The notes: generated from the letters alone by a model not told the origin. Numbered from the stretch's first letter, positions 18,613-27,353 are shown. The stretch: 64,000 bases of DNA from Rhodoferax sp. TH121 (GCF_002251855.1 NZ_NOXW01000022.1:62001-126000), one strand, 5' to 3'. Made by a program: numbers and translations.

Positions 18613-19315
18613 ATTGGCACAGCGCGCGTAGCGCCGGAAGGTCCAGGATTTCGAGTTCGCCGCGCTGGATGCGCACGATGTGCTGGGCCTTGAGGGTGTT
18701 GAGGATCTGGTTGGTGGTTTGGCGCGACACGCCAATCATCAGCGCCAGTTCTTCCTGGGTGATGGCCAATACGCGCCGGGTGCTGCTGTCATCCGCGCGC
18801 TGGCCGTAGCCCTGGGCCATGCCCACCAGACGGCGGGCCAGGCGCAGCGGTGCACTCAGCACGGTTTGTTCTTCCATGCTCACAAATGCCATACGCAGCT
18901 TGTCGGCCATCAGCACGGCCAGGTCGCGCCAGTGCTGGGGGTGGGCCTGCAGCCAGGCCAGCAGCTCCTCGTGCGGTACCTGCAGCAGCGTGCTGGGTTC
19001 GGCGGCGTGGGCGTGGTGGGTGCGGGCAGAGCCGTCAAACACCGATATTTCCCCAAACCACTGCGGCGGTGTCAGCACTACCAGCAAGGCCTCGCGCGTA
19101 TCGTTGCGCTGGCCACTCTGGCCCGAAATGCGGATGGCGCCGCTCACCAGTGCATACAGGCCACAGGGCGCACTGTCGCGCAGGAATAGCGCATCACCCG
19201 TTTGCAGTGCGCGCAGCTTGGCCATCTGGAGCAGGGCCTGCGAAAACGCGCCCGGAAGCTGGGCGAACCAGCGCCCGGAATTCAGCACGGGCAGGTAGCG
19301 GGACGGGTCGGTCAT
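18611..19315 (-). CDS. Crp/Fnr-family transcriptional regulator
   Basis: This 234-residue protein has an N-terminal cyclic-nucleotide-binding-like beta roll (about 20-135; GDALFLRDSAPCGLYALVSG, WFGEISVFDG), a dimer helix and a C-terminal winged helix with ITQEELALMIGVSRQTTNQI. The phosphate-binding cassette Arg of true CRP (RTSARRS-type) is not evident, and there is no N-terminal Cys cluster as in FNR, so the ligand is unknown. The upstream region holds two palindromes (19336-19364) that are candidate autoregulatory sites. Confidence 0.88.
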   Translation of the reverse strand: MTDPSRYLPVLNSGRWFAQLPGAFSQALLQMAKLRALQTGDALFLRDSAPCGLYALVSGAIRISGQSGQRNDTREALLVVLTPPQWFGEISVFDGSARTHHAHAAEPSTLLQVPHEELLAWLQAHPQHWRDLAVLMADKLRMAFVSMEEQTVLSAPLRLARRLVGMAQGYGQRADDSSTRRVLAITQEELALMIGVSRQTTNQILNTLKAQHIVRIQRGELEILDLPALRALCQ

Positions 19316-19335
19316 GGGTCTAGTGGTTTATACGG

Positions 19336-19364
19336 ATGACGCGTCATGTGTCGGCTACCCGACA
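19336..19364. promoter_or_regulatory. Two adjacent palindromes between the divergent Crp/Fnr and DUF962 genes
   Basis: ATGACGCGTCAT (19336-19347) is a perfect 12-bp palindrome, followed at once by TGTCGG-CTAC-CCGACA (19349-19364), a perfect 6-bp inverted repeat. Position 21-50 bases upstream of the Crp/Fnr start suits operators or promoter-overlapping regulator sites; no factor is known. Confidence 0.5.
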
Positions 19365-19429
19365 GACGTGGTGCCGAGGCTAAGCCCATGATTGCGCTAC
19401 GTCAACCCAGAAGCATGCAGGAGACCGCC

Positions 19430-19951
19430 ATGAAAACCCTGACCGACCACCTCACACAATACGCCGCCTACCACCAGGACCACCGCAATGTCGTCACCCA
19501 CTTTGTGGGCATTCCGATGATTGTGTTGGCAGTCACCATCCTCTTGTCGCGCCCGCAGTGGCAGGTGGGTGCGCTGATGCTCAGCCCTGCCGTCTTGGTG
19601 GCGTTGGCCTCCAGCTGGTTTTATGCCCGCCTGGATGCCCGCTTTGGCATCGTCATGGCCCTGCTGTTGGCCGTCTCCCTGGCGGCCAGCCAGTGGTTTG
19701 CAGCCCAAAGCACCAGCGTCTGGCTGGGCTGGGGCGTAGGCCTGTTTGTACTGGGCTGGGCGATCCAGTTTTTGGGTCACTACTACGAAGGCAAAAAACC
19801 CGCCTTTGTAGACGACCTGGTAGGCCTGCTGGTAGGCCCCCTGTTCCTGGTGGCCGAAACCGCCTTCCACTTCAACATGCGCACCGAGGTGCGTGATGAA
19901 ATCCGCCGCCGTTTGGGCTCTGTGTCGGCCCCCACCGGTGTGGCGGCATGA
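19430..19951 (+). CDS. DUF962 / Mpo1-like membrane protein
   Basis: This 173-residue protein has about four membrane helices and the family's conserved His motifs: YHQDHRNVVTHFVGIPM (about 14-30) and FLGHYYEGKKPA near 113. The yeast homologue Mpo1 is an Fe(II)-dependent dioxygenase in 2-hydroxy-fatty-acid alpha-oxidation; activity in bacteria is inferred. AGGAGA lies 8 bases before ATG 19430, which decides the start. Its stop overlaps the transporter start (ATGA). Confidence 0.85.
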   Translation: MKTLTDHLTQYAAYHQDHRNVVTHFVGIPMIVLAVTILLSRPQWQVGALMLSPAVLVALASSWFYARLDARFGIVMALLLAVSLAASQWFAAQSTSVWLGWGVGLFVLGWAIQFLGHYYEGKKPAFVDDLVGLLVGPLFLVAETAFHFNMRTEVRDEIRRRLGSVSAPTGVAA

Positions 19952-20805
19952 GCTTTACTGCGGCGCTGCCCACGCTGTTGCTGATCGCGCTGGCCCTGGT
20001 CATGTTTGGCCTGGGCCTGTCCCTTTCGCTGGGTGACTTTGGCCGCTTGCGCGAGAACCCCAAGGCCGTGGCGCTGGCGCTAGCCATCCAGATGCTGGTG
20101 CTGCCCGGTGCGGCCTACCTGCTCATTGTGGTGATGCGCGTGGAGCCGGTGTATGCCGTGGGCTTGATGCTGCTGGCAGCCTCGCCTGGCGGGGTATCGG
20201 CTAATCTGTTCAGCCATTTGTTTGGTGGCAATGTGGCCATGAACATCTCGCTCACGGCCATCAACACCGTGCTCTCCATCGTCAGCCTGCCGCTGATTGC
20301 CAACTGGGCGATTGCCACCTTTGTGCAGACCGGCCAGGTCGTGCCGTTGCAGTTTGGCAAGGTGTTTGAGGTGGTGGGGGTGATCTTGGTGCCGGTGGCC
20401 ATTGGCATGGTGGTCAGCCGCCAACGCCCGGCCTTTGCCCAGCGCATGGGCCAGCCCATGAAGGCCTTCAGCGCCCTCGTGCTGGCCGCCTTCTCCATCA
20501 TCGCCATCGCCAAGGAGTGGACCGCGCTCACCGAATCTTTCTCCAGCCTGGGGCCGGTGGTGCTGGCCTTCAACCTGCTGAGCCTGCTCTCGGGGTATTA
20601 CCTCTCGCGCTGGGCCGGTTTGGACAAACCCGTGGCCACTGCCGTGAGTTTCGAGATCGGCATCCACAATTCCACCCTGGCCATCTTTGTGGCGCTGTCG
20701 GTATTGGGCAACTTCCAACTGGCGTTGCCCGCGGCCATTTACTCGGTCAGCATGTACCTCACCGCGACGGCATTCGGGTTCCTGGTGCTGCGTCGCTCCT
20801 CCTGA
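19948..20805 (+). CDS. Bile acid:sodium symporter (BASS) family transporter
   Basis: This 285-residue inner-membrane protein has about nine hydrophobic helices. Typical segments are GLGLSLSLGDFGRL near residue 30, LLAASPGGVSANLFSHL (about 73-89) and EIGIHNSTLAIFVALS near 238, which correspond to the crossed Na+-binding regions of ASBT-type folds. BASS members move organic anions such as keto-acids, pantoate or sulfonates with sodium; the substrate here cannot be told. It is translationally coupled to the DUF962 gene. Confidence 0.9.
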   Translation: MSFTAALPTLLLIALALVMFGLGLSLSLGDFGRLRENPKAVALALAIQMLVLPGAAYLLIVVMRVEPVYAVGLMLLAASPGGVSANLFSHLFGGNVAMNISLTAINTVLSIVSLPLIANWAIATFVQTGQVVPLQFGKVFEVVGVILVPVAIGMVVSRQRPAFAQRMGQPMKAFSALVLAAFSIIAIAKEWTALTESFSSLGPVVLAFNLLSLLSGYYLSRWAGLDKPVATAVSFEIGIHNSTLAIFVALSVLGNFQLALPAAIYSVSMYLTATAFGFLVLRRSS

Positions 20806-20821
20806 CGCAGAAAGTCTCGCT

Positions 20822-21469
20822 ATGTTGAAAGTGTTGATTCAGACCCCAATGGCAGTGCTGTTGGCTGGGCTGCTGGCGTTGCCCTTCCCCACTCTGGCGC
20901 AAAACACGGCGCAAGGTACCGTGCAGCCAGAGCCTCAGGCTGCAGGTTCGGGCAGCAGCGTATCGGTGGAGGGTGTCTCCTTTGAGCGGGAAATCCAGTT
21001 GGGCGGCTCCACGTTGAAACTCAATGGTGCGGGTGTCCGGACCCGGATTGTGTTCAAGGTGTATGCAGCGGCGCTGTATATGCCGGTGCCCTCCACCACA
21101 TCGACTGACGTGTACATGTCCAAAGGACCCAAGCGTCTCAAAGTGAGCTTCTTGCGTGAAATCGACTCCACCACCTTGGGCAAGACCATGTCCCAGGTGA
21201 TGAGTGACAACCTGCCACGCGAGCAGTTTGGCAAGTGCATTCCGGGCATCGTGAAGTTGGGTGAGCTTTTCGCTGACAAGAAAAAAATGACCGCTGGTGA
21301 GATGTTCACCGTCGACGAGATGCCCGGCAAAGGCACCGTCATCAGCATCAACGGCAAGCTTGCGGCTGAAATCTCCGAACCTGAGTTCTTCACCTGCCTG
21401 ATGCACAACTACTTTGGCGACCGCCCTGCAGACGCCAAGCTCAAAACAGCACTGCTGGGCGGCAAATAA
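20822..21469 (+). CDS. Periplasmic chalcone-isomerase-like protein
   Basis: A Sec signal peptide (about 1-26, cleaved after LAQ) precedes a chalcone-isomerase-fold domain: VSFEREIQLGGSTLKLNGAG, VFKVYAAALYMP, LKVSFLREIDSTTLGK and a C-terminal LMHNYFGDRPAD. Bacterial proteins of this family lack flavonoid substrates and some bind fatty acids or haem; no function is assigned. ATG 20822 follows 16 bases after the transporter stop, so it is probably in the same operon. Confidence 0.85.
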   Translation: MLKVLIQTPMAVLLAGLLALPFPTLAQNTAQGTVQPEPQAAGSGSSVSVEGVSFEREIQLGGSTLKLNGAGVRTRIVFKVYAAALYMPVPSTTSTDVYMSKGPKRLKVSFLREIDSTTLGKTMSQVMSDNLPREQFGKCIPGIVKLGELFADKKKMTAGEMFTVDEMPGKGTVISINGKLAAEISEPEFFTCLMHNYFGDRPADAKLKTALLGGK

Positions 21470-21533
21470 GGCCTTCGCTGGCGGGTTAAGCTCAACGTCC
21501 CGCGCCTAAGGGCGCAGTGCTTGAGCAACTTGC

Positions 21534-22403
21534 ATGCATTCCGGAGTGATTTACGCGGCCCTGGCCTACACGGCCTGGGGCCTGTTTCCCATTTTTTTCA
21601 AACAGCTGGCCTCGGTCAACGCCTTTGAGGTGGTGATGCACCGCACCGTCTGGTCGCTGGTGTTTTTGCTGGGGGTGTTGGCGGTGCGCAAGCACTGGGC
21701 CTGGCTGGGTGTTGCGCTGCGCACACCGCGGGTGCTGGGTGCCTTTGTGCTCTCGGCCGTTCTGCTGGCGGCCAACTGGTGCACCTATGTGTGGGCCGTA
21801 CAAAACGCCCATGTGCTCGACGCTAGCCTGGGATACTTCATCCTTCCGCTGGTGAATGTGGCGCTGGGCTTTGTATTCCTGCACGAGCGCCCGCGCCCCG
21901 GCCAGTGGCTGGCGGTAGCGGTGGCCGCCGCCGGGGTGCTCTGGCTTACCGTGCAGGCCGGGCGTCTGCCCTGGGTGGCGCTGGTGCTGGCCATCACTTT
22001 TGGTTTCTACGGCTTGCTGCGCAAGGTCGGTGCGCTGGGCGCGCTCGAAGGCCTGACGCTGGAAACCCTGGTGCTCAGCCCTGTGGCGGCGGGCTGCCTG
22101 CTGTGGTGGGGCTGGCACGGGCAGGGCGCTCTGGTGCAGGCAGATACGGTTACCGTGGGTTGGCTGCTACTGGGCGGGCCACTCACCGCCATCCCGCTGC
22201 TGCTGTTTGCGGCGGGTGCGCGGCGCGTCAGCATGTCCACCATGGGCATCCTGCAATACATCTCGCCCACACTGCAGTTGCTGATCGGGGTGTGGCTCTA
22301 CGGCGAGGCGTTTGAAGCTGCACGCGCCGTGGGCTTCGGCCTGATCTGGGCGGCGCTGCTGGTCTACAGCCTGGAGGGCTGGTGGAATAGTCGGCGCATT
22401 TAA
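21534..22403 (+). CDS. rarD: RarD-type EamA-family transporter
   Basis: This 289-residue membrane protein has ten predicted helices in two EamA halves. The N-terminal YAALAYTAWGLFPIFFKQL and HRTVWSLVF are the RarD signature. RarD is a DMT-superfamily protein once linked to chloramphenicol resistance; the natural substrate is unknown. It converges on the PglL-like gene, with a 60-bp-type repeat starting 5 bases after its stop. Confidence 0.9.
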   Translation: MHSGVIYAALAYTAWGLFPIFFKQLASVNAFEVVMHRTVWSLVFLLGVLAVRKHWAWLGVALRTPRVLGAFVLSAVLLAANWCTYVWAVQNAHVLDASLGYFILPLVNVALGFVFLHERPRPGQWLAVAVAAAGVLWLTVQAGRLPWVALVLAITFGFYGLLRKVGALGALEGLTLETLVLSPVAAGCLLWWGWHGQGALVQADTVTVGWLLLGGPLTAIPLLLFAAGARRVSMSTMGILQYISPTLQLLIGVWLYGEAFEAARAVGFGLIWAALLVYSLEGWWNSRRI

Positions 22404-22407
22404 GTGT

Positions 22408-22466
22408 CGAAACGGCCTTTGGGCTCATGGATGTTGCGCAAATAGCTACTGAATTTGTAGCAACTC
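22408..22466 (+). repeat. 60-bp family repeat, 59-bp copy between rarD and the PglL-like gene
   Basis: CGAAACGGCCTTTGGGC and TTGCGCAAATAGCTACTGAA align with the family with one base missing. The 3' part folds as GCTAC...GTAGC. It begins 5 bases after the rarD stop and reaches the convergent pglL-like stop. Confidence 0.75.
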
Positions 22467-23997
22467 ACGGGGCCGTTGCAGGGGTCTTGCCGTACACGGT
22501 CTGCCACTGGCGGCGGATGTGTTCCGTGGTCGCCGTCTCTTGACCTAGCAGGCGCGCGCTTTCCAGCAAGGCGCCGATCACCCGGGGCTCGGGCGAATAG
22601 TGCAGCGTCTGCAGCGCGTCTGCATACAGGGCTGTGGCGTTGTCGGGGCTGGGGCTGGTGGTGGTCACGCTGGCAAAGCGCACCATGTCCCGGAACAGCC
22701 AGGAGTCGCTGACCTTGGTCAGCGTGTCGTCGCGGTAGGCATGCGCGCGGTGTGCCTGCGGCAGAAACAGCTGGCCCACACGCCAATAGTCCCAGCCCAC
22801 ATACGCCGCAATCGCCAGCAGACCCGTGGCCGCCAGCAGGCTCAGCGGCAGCTGGCCGACGGCACGCGGCGCGGTGGGCGCATCCTGGCGGGTGCGCCAC
22901 AGCAGCCACAGGCACAACAGCGTGGCCAGCTGGAAGGGCCCGTACCACAAGGGGTACTCCAGCAGGCTGTGTAGTGCAATGGTGGCCAGGCCGGCCCAGG
23001 CCATTTGCCGCGCGGGGTGGGTGTCGCGCCAGGGCGTGGCCCACAGCACCGCCGCCAGCGCTCCGCCACACAACAGCAGCGCGGCCGGCACGCCCAGCTC
23101 CACGGCCAAATGCAGGGGCAGGTTGTGGGCGTTGTCCAGCAGCTCGCAAAAACGCGCGCCCCGGTAGGGCGTGATGAAGTGCGCAAATTTCAGTTCATCC
23201 CAGCCCCAGCCCAGCCAGGGTTTGTGGGCAATCAGCTCCAGCACATTGCTCCACAGAATGGTGCGGCTGCCGCAATCGGAGCTCTCCTGAAAGCGCTGCA
23301 GCGCGCCCTTGCCGACCTGCCCGGTGGCGGCCTCCAGCGCCTGGGGAAGCGCCCAGGCCGCCAGCACATACAGGGCTGCGGCCAACAGGGTCCACCCCAG
23401 TATGCTGCGCCGCCCATGGCGGGCCCACACCCAGGCCAGCGCCACCAGGCCCAGCCACTGCAGCACCCCCGTGCGGGAGCTGCTGGCGGCGTTGCCCAGC
23501 GCCAGTACGGCTATGGCCAGTATCACGCACAGCCGCCGCAGGGCGGGGTGTCGGGAGTCTGCGTTGGGGTGGTCGTTAGCCAGGTACAGCAGGGCCACCA
23601 GCCCGAGCGAGGTGAGCGACGCAAACTGGTTGCGTTGGCGCAGGTTGGCATAGGCCTGCCCCGGGCTGGAAGCGCTGATCCAGGGGTAGGGCAGCAGTCC
23701 CTCTGCGCCGAAGTACTGCAGCACACCAGCCCCCGCACTCAGCAGCGCGGCCAGCAGCCAGCCCCAGGCCAGCGTGTGCGCCAGTGCGCGGGCACTGACA
23801 CGCGGCCCATAGCCCACCCACGCGACCAGCAGCACTGCACCACAGCCCACCGACAGCAGGCGCTGCACCATCTCGGGGTTGGGGCCCCAGGTCACCGGGT
23901 TGAGCCACGGCGCCGCCATGGCCAACACGGTCACGGCGGCCCACAGGGCCAAGCCCTGCGCCCGCAGTGCGGGCGTGGAGTAACGCAACACTGTCAC
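22465..23997 (-). CDS. PglL/Wzy-family O-oligosaccharyltransferase-like ligase
   Basis: This 510-residue polytopic protein (about 11-12 helices) has a C-terminal periplasmic soluble domain (about 400-510). Helix pairs flank the large loop containing SSRTGVLQW, the GWGWDELKFAH segment and DNAHNLPLHLAVELGVP, typical of the Wzy_C / PglL_A group that transfers glycans to type IV pilins or lipid A. GTG 23997 overlaps the upstream stop (GTGA), which is better supported than an ATG 45 bases further upstream. The likely acceptor or partner is the anchored protein just upstream. Confidence 0.8.
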   Translation of the reverse strand: MTVLRYSTPALRAQGLALWAAVTVLAMAAPWLNPVTWGPNPEMVQRLLSVGCGAVLLVAWVGYGPRVSARALAHTLAWGWLLAALLSAGAGVLQYFGAEGLLPYPWISASSPGQAYANLRQRNQFASLTSLGLVALLYLANDHPNADSRHPALRRLCVILAIAVLALGNAASSSRTGVLQWLGLVALAWVWARHGRRSILGWTLLAAALYVLAAWALPQALEAATGQVGKGALQRFQESSDCGSRTILWSNVLELIAHKPWLGWGWDELKFAHFITPYRGARFCELLDNAHNLPLHLAVELGVPAALLLCGGALAAVLWATPWRDTHPARQMAWAGLATIALHSLLEYPLWYGPFQLATLLCLWLLWRTRQDAPTAPRAVGQLPLSLLAATGLLAIAAYVGWDYWRVGQLFLPQAHRAHAYRDDTLTKVSDSWLFRDMVRFASVTTTSPSPDNATALYADALQTLHYSPEPRVIGALLESARLLGQETATTEHIRRQWQTVYGKTPATAP

Positions 23998-24866
23998 GGG
24001 GTCCAGCAGTTCTGCTCGGAGCGCACATTGTTGTGCACCCAATATTCGTTGCCGCCGGTGAGCGTGAATACCCCGCCCAAGCTACCTGCTTGGGCGATGC
24101 GGTACCCGGTGCCCAACGCTTGCGCGCAGGCCGCATCGGCCGCGCTACGGGTGTCGAATTGGCTGCCGCGCACGTCGTCGGGGGAGGCACGCACATCCTG
24201 GTAGCCACTGCTGCCTTCGGTCACCTGCTTGGCGCAGGCCAGCGGGCGCGGCGTCACACAGCTTTGTGGCTGCACACACTGGAAACCGCAGTTATTCAGG
24301 TCTTTTGCCACGGCAGGAACCACCACCACACTGCCCGTGGGGGTGCCTGCCGCCAGCGTTGTGCCCGACGCCGTTTGTACCGGCGGCAGCGTGGCCAGCA
24401 CCTGGGCATTCGCGTCCAGTTGGGCGGCCACATCGCTCGTTGCCTTGAGCACTTCGCCCCTGCAAATCCGCCCCACCTGCACGGGCGAGGTGTCACTCAC
24501 ACAATCGTAAAAAATCCCGGTGGCACTGCGCACAATCGGTACATACCGCAGCTGCACCACGCGCCCATCGACCTTGGCGTCCAGTGTCACCAGCAAAGTG
24601 CTGTCGGCTTGCAGCGCCCAGGCCTTCACGCCGCTTTTAGGGGGTACCGCGGGCAACTCCAGATCCCCATGGACTGCGGGTTGCCGCTGCTTCAGGTAGT
24701 GCGCTTGCAGGGGTTGCATCAGCGCTGCGGTACCACTTACTGCCCAATCCTCGTAGCGCTCCAGATTGATACGCGCCGTCTCGCTCCCCAGCCGCGACCA
24801 GCTGAAAAAGATCAGCAATGGCAATGCCACCGCCAACAGCAAACCCCAACCGTGCAAACGAGACAT
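23994..24866 (-). CDS. Single-pass exported protein of unknown function, Cys-rich C-terminus
   Basis: One N-terminal hydrophobic helix (LLLAVALPLLIFF, about 9-21) leaves a 265-residue periplasmic domain with an even number of scattered cysteines (for example YDC, ICRG, CGFQC, SCVTP, LACA, NCW), suggesting disulfides. It lacks the GFTLIE prepilin motif, so it is not a classical pilin. Its stop overlaps the start of the PglL-like ligase, implying paired function, perhaps as glycosylation target or accessory subunit. No family recognised. It follows the GNAT-aminotransferase gene by 18 bases. Confidence 0.7.
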   Translation of the reverse strand: MSRLHGWGLLLAVALPLLIFFSWSRLGSETARINLERYEDWAVSGTAALMQPLQAHYLKQRQPAVHGDLELPAVPPKSGVKAWALQADSTLLVTLDAKVDGRVVQLRYVPIVRSATGIFYDCVSDTSPVQVGRICRGEVLKATSDVAAQLDANAQVLATLPPVQTASGTTLAAGTPTGSVVVVPAVAKDLNNCGFQCVQPQSCVTPRPLACAKQVTEGSSGYQDVRASPDDVRGSQFDTRSAADAACAQALGTGYRIAQAGSLGGVFTLTGGNEYWVHNNVRSEQNCWTP

Positions 24867-24884
24867 AGTGCCTGCTTTCTTCTG

Positions 24885-26495
24885 TTATTCGAGATGCCGC
24901 GCGAGCTGCTCACACAGCAGGGCCAGCCCGGCTTGGCTGGCCTCGCCCATCAGGCAGATCTGCAGCCAGTTGCGCTGCAGCAGGTAGCCGCTGGCGTAGC
25001 TGCATTCCAGGCCTGCCTCCAAAAGGGCATCGCCCAGCGCCCGTGATGACAGCTCCTTTGGCAGCGCCAGGGTGAATACTCCCGGCGAACGGGCCGCACC
25101 CTGCACCACCAGGGGCAAGCCCAGCTGCTGCAAGCGCGGTGCCAGCCAATCGCCCAACAAGGCGCGCGTGGCCGCGCGTGGCGCCTGCGGGCGGCGCAAG
25201 GCGCTGGCCAAGGTCTCCAGCAGCAGCGACGAGCCGCTGTAGGGTTGCCCCTGCTGCTTGGCATAGGTCCGCAGGTCCAGGTAGGCGGGCAAGGGGCGGG
25301 CCGTGGGCTGCGGCTGCAGCAGCGCCGGGTTGTAGAACACCATGGCCAGCCCGGTCAGGGCGCCCAAGCCTTTGCCGCTCACCGCGCTGGCCATACGGAC
25401 CCCGCGCCAGTCGCAGGGCAGCACCCCCAGTGCGCTGATGCCGTCCCAATGCGTGAGCACCTGCCGCGCATCACATACCGCTTGTAGTTCTTGCACCGGG
25501 TTGATCTGCCCGGTGGAGGTTTCGCAGTGCACACACCACAGCCAGCGGATGTCGGGGTCATCGTCCAAGCGCTGCGCAATGGCGTCGGGGTCGATGGCCT
25601 GGCCCCAGGGCAGCTGCTGCGCCACGTGGGCAATGCCAAAGCCGTGCGCATGGGCCAGCAGCCGCTCCCCAAACTCACCGTTCGACACGATCAGGCCCTT
25701 GCTCCCCAACTCGGCAATGTGCGCAGCCACCACATCGTTGGCCAGCGTCCCCGTGCCCATGAGCACCTCCACGGCCTGCGTGTGGGTCAGGGTGCGCAGC
25801 CGTTCCTGGGTCTCGTCCAGCAGAGAGGCATACCGCATGCTGCGGTGCGAATACACCGGCAGGCGCATGGCCGCTTCCACCTCCGGGTGCAGGGCCACCG
25901 GGCCGGGCAAAAAGCAATGGCGCGCCCCCGCAGGCGCTGCTTCCATGGCGGCACGCACCGGCAGTGCGCGCAGCTGGCGGTTGGCGGTAGCCCGCGTCAT
26001 GAACATGGGTTGGTAACGCGCCCCTTCGCTGCCTACCGGCTCGGCGAAGGGCTCAAAGCCCAGCTTGGTGTACAGGGGAATGTTCTCCAGTCGCCCGGAG
26101 ATCAGCGCGCGGTCAAACCCTTGTGCCACGCAGTTTGCAAACAGGGCCCGGAACAGCTCGCGCAGCACCCGGCTGTGCCGGTGGCTGGGTTCAATGGCCA
26201 GCAGCCGAATCTCGCACAGCGACTCCCCCGGCAGCACATGCGCATCCAAGTTTGGTAGTTTGGCATCCAGCGAAAAAGGTCGCTGATTGCGCAAGGCCAG
26301 CATGCCGACAATGGCCTCGCCGTCCTTGGCAATGAAGTAAGTGTTCTCCTGGTGAAACTTGTCCACCAGCGCCCGGTTGGGGTTGCTTTGGTGCTGCGGA
26401 ATTTCTTCCACAAAGGTCGCATAGTTCAGCCGTGCGATGCCGTCGAACTCGTCCCCGGTGTCGGCAATCTTGACCAGCAGCTCGCCTCCGCGCAT
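24885..26495 (-). CDS. Fusion: GNAT acyltransferase + class V aminotransferase
   Basis: Residues 1-170 form a GNAT-like domain (EIRLLAIEPSHRHSRVLREL is the acyl-CoA loop region; LYTKLGFEPF the C-terminal strand). Residues 185-536 form a PLP fold-type I class V aminotransferase (FLPGPVALHPEV start, MGTGTLANDVVA, CVHCETSTGQINPV, DGISALGVLPCDW). The probable PLP lysine lies in VSGKGLGAL, with the usual downstream FYN. Nearest aminotransferase types are alanine-glyoxylate or 2-aminoethylphosphonate transaminases. An amino product that is then acylated is a plausible reading of the fusion, but the substrate is unknown. It starts 8 bases after the CHMI-like stop. Confidence 0.8.
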   Translation of the reverse strand: MRGGELLVKIADTGDEFDGIARLNYATFVEEIPQHQSNPNRALVDKFHQENTYFIAKDGEAIVGMLALRNQRPFSLDAKLPNLDAHVLPGESLCEIRLLAIEPSHRHSRVLRELFRALFANCVAQGFDRALISGRLENIPLYTKLGFEPFAEPVGSEGARYQPMFMTRATANRQLRALPVRAAMEAAPAGARHCFLPGPVALHPEVEAAMRLPVYSHRSMRYASLLDETQERLRTLTHTQAVEVLMGTGTLANDVVAAHIAELGSKGLIVSNGEFGERLLAHAHGFGIAHVAQQLPWGQAIDPDAIAQRLDDDPDIRWLWCVHCETSTGQINPVQELQAVCDARQVLTHWDGISALGVLPCDWRGVRMASAVSGKGLGALTGLAMVFYNPALLQPQPTARPLPAYLDLRTYAKQQGQPYSGSSLLLETLASALRRPQAPRAATRALLGDWLAPRLQQLGLPLVVQGAARSPGVFTLALPKELSSRALGDALLEAGLECSYASGYLLQRNWLQICLMGEASQAGLALLCEQLARHLE

Positions 26496-26503
26496 TCAGC
26501 GAC

Positions 26504-26911
26504 TCACAGCGCCTTGTTGAACAGCGGGTGCAGCGTGCTGTGTTTGCCGTCAAACACCTCGTGCCCTTCGTCAATCTGCAGGGTGATACCCAACGGCTTC
26601 TGCGCCAGCAGCGTGGCAAAGTGCGCGCCCACCGCTGCTGTGAGCGCATCGCCCATCTGTTTTTGCAGGGCCGCGCTGCGTCCGCGCGCCATGCGCAGGT
26701 TCAGGTACACAAAGCCATAGTCGCCCTTGCCGTCTGCGACTGCACTGTGGGCCGCAGGGTAGGCCAGCACCCGCACACCGCCGGTGGGAAACACCTGTTT
26801 GCCCGACTCGTCCCGCTGCGCCAGCATGGTGTCGGCCAAGTTGCGGCACAAGGCCGACATGTCGGTCTCGCGGTCCAGGTTGGCGGTGTAGAGAATGACC
26901 AGATGGGGCAT
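26504..26911 (-). CDS. 5-carboxymethyl-2-hydroxymuconate isomerase-like protein
   Basis: Family members are trimeric tautomerase-fold proteins whose catalytic base is Pro1 after Met removal, and this protein begins MPHLVILYT. Length is 135, with YGFVYLNLRMARGRS in the centre and LQIDEG near the end as in CHMI (HpaF). In homoprotocatechuate catabolism it isomerises CHM, but no other hpa gene is present, so the substrate may differ. It leads a minus-strand run with the GNAT-aminotransferase, membrane protein and ligase. Confidence 0.82.
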   Translation of the reverse strand: MPHLVILYTANLDRETDMSALCRNLADTMLAQRDESGKQVFPTGGVRVLAYPAAHSAVADGKGDYGFVYLNLRMARGRSAALQKQMGDALTAAVGAHFATLLAQKPLGITLQIDEGHEVFDGKHSTLHPLFNKAL

Positions 26912-26944
26912 GGCGTGTTTCCTTTAGAACTCCGGTTTATACAA

Positions 26945-27004
26945 GAAACCGGCCACTAGACCCCGCCGCTTGTGCGCGAGCAGCTACGGTATTCATAGCG
27001 GATG
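26945..27004 (+). repeat. 60-bp dispersed repeat between zinc-ribbon and CHMI-like genes
   Basis: GAAACCGGCCACTAGACCCC and TGCGCGAGCAGCTACGGTAT align without gaps to the family, and ATAGCG falls at the usual offset. It lies between two minus-strand genes, downstream of the stop at 27043. Confidence 0.75.
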
Positions 27005-27042
27005 CAGGGTGGTCGCCCGGCTTGGGCTCCCCGGGCTTGCGC

Positions 27043-27294
27043 TTAGCGGCGCGGCAGCGACCAGCCAGCCTTTTGGTTGGCCGGGTTGTTTTCATAGTCC
27101 CAGATGGAGCCGCAGCGGTCGCAGCGGTAGCGCGTGACCGTCACGCTGCGGCCCGCGCGTTCTTCTTTGCGGTTCTCCTTCTGCACCAGCTCGGCATGGC
27201 CGGGGGCACGGCGCCAGTTGCGCTGGATGCCACGGCAAGGTTCGCACAGGGCGGCTTCGCGGGCTTCCGCCTCGGCTTTGTATCTATCGGTCAT
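27043..27294 (-). CDS. Small zinc-ribbon-type protein, 83 aa
   Basis: Two Cys pairs are visible, CEPC (17-20) and CDRCGS (58-63), in a basic protein with a C-terminal IWDYENNPANQKAGW. The pairs suggest one zinc site but spacing is long. ATG 27294 is chosen because the longer upstream frame is antisense-like to the GFA gene. Unknown function; likely nucleic-acid or metal binding at most. Confidence 0.72.
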   Translation of the reverse strand: MTDRYKAEAEAREAALCEPCRGIQRNWRRAPGHAELVQKENRKEERAGRSVTVTRYRCDRCGSIWDYENNPANQKAGWSLPRR

Positions 27295-27353
27295 GGGGGA
27301 GTCTTTGGCAGCGCCGTCGGTTGGATGAGCCACGATTGTCGCCGCCCTGCGGC

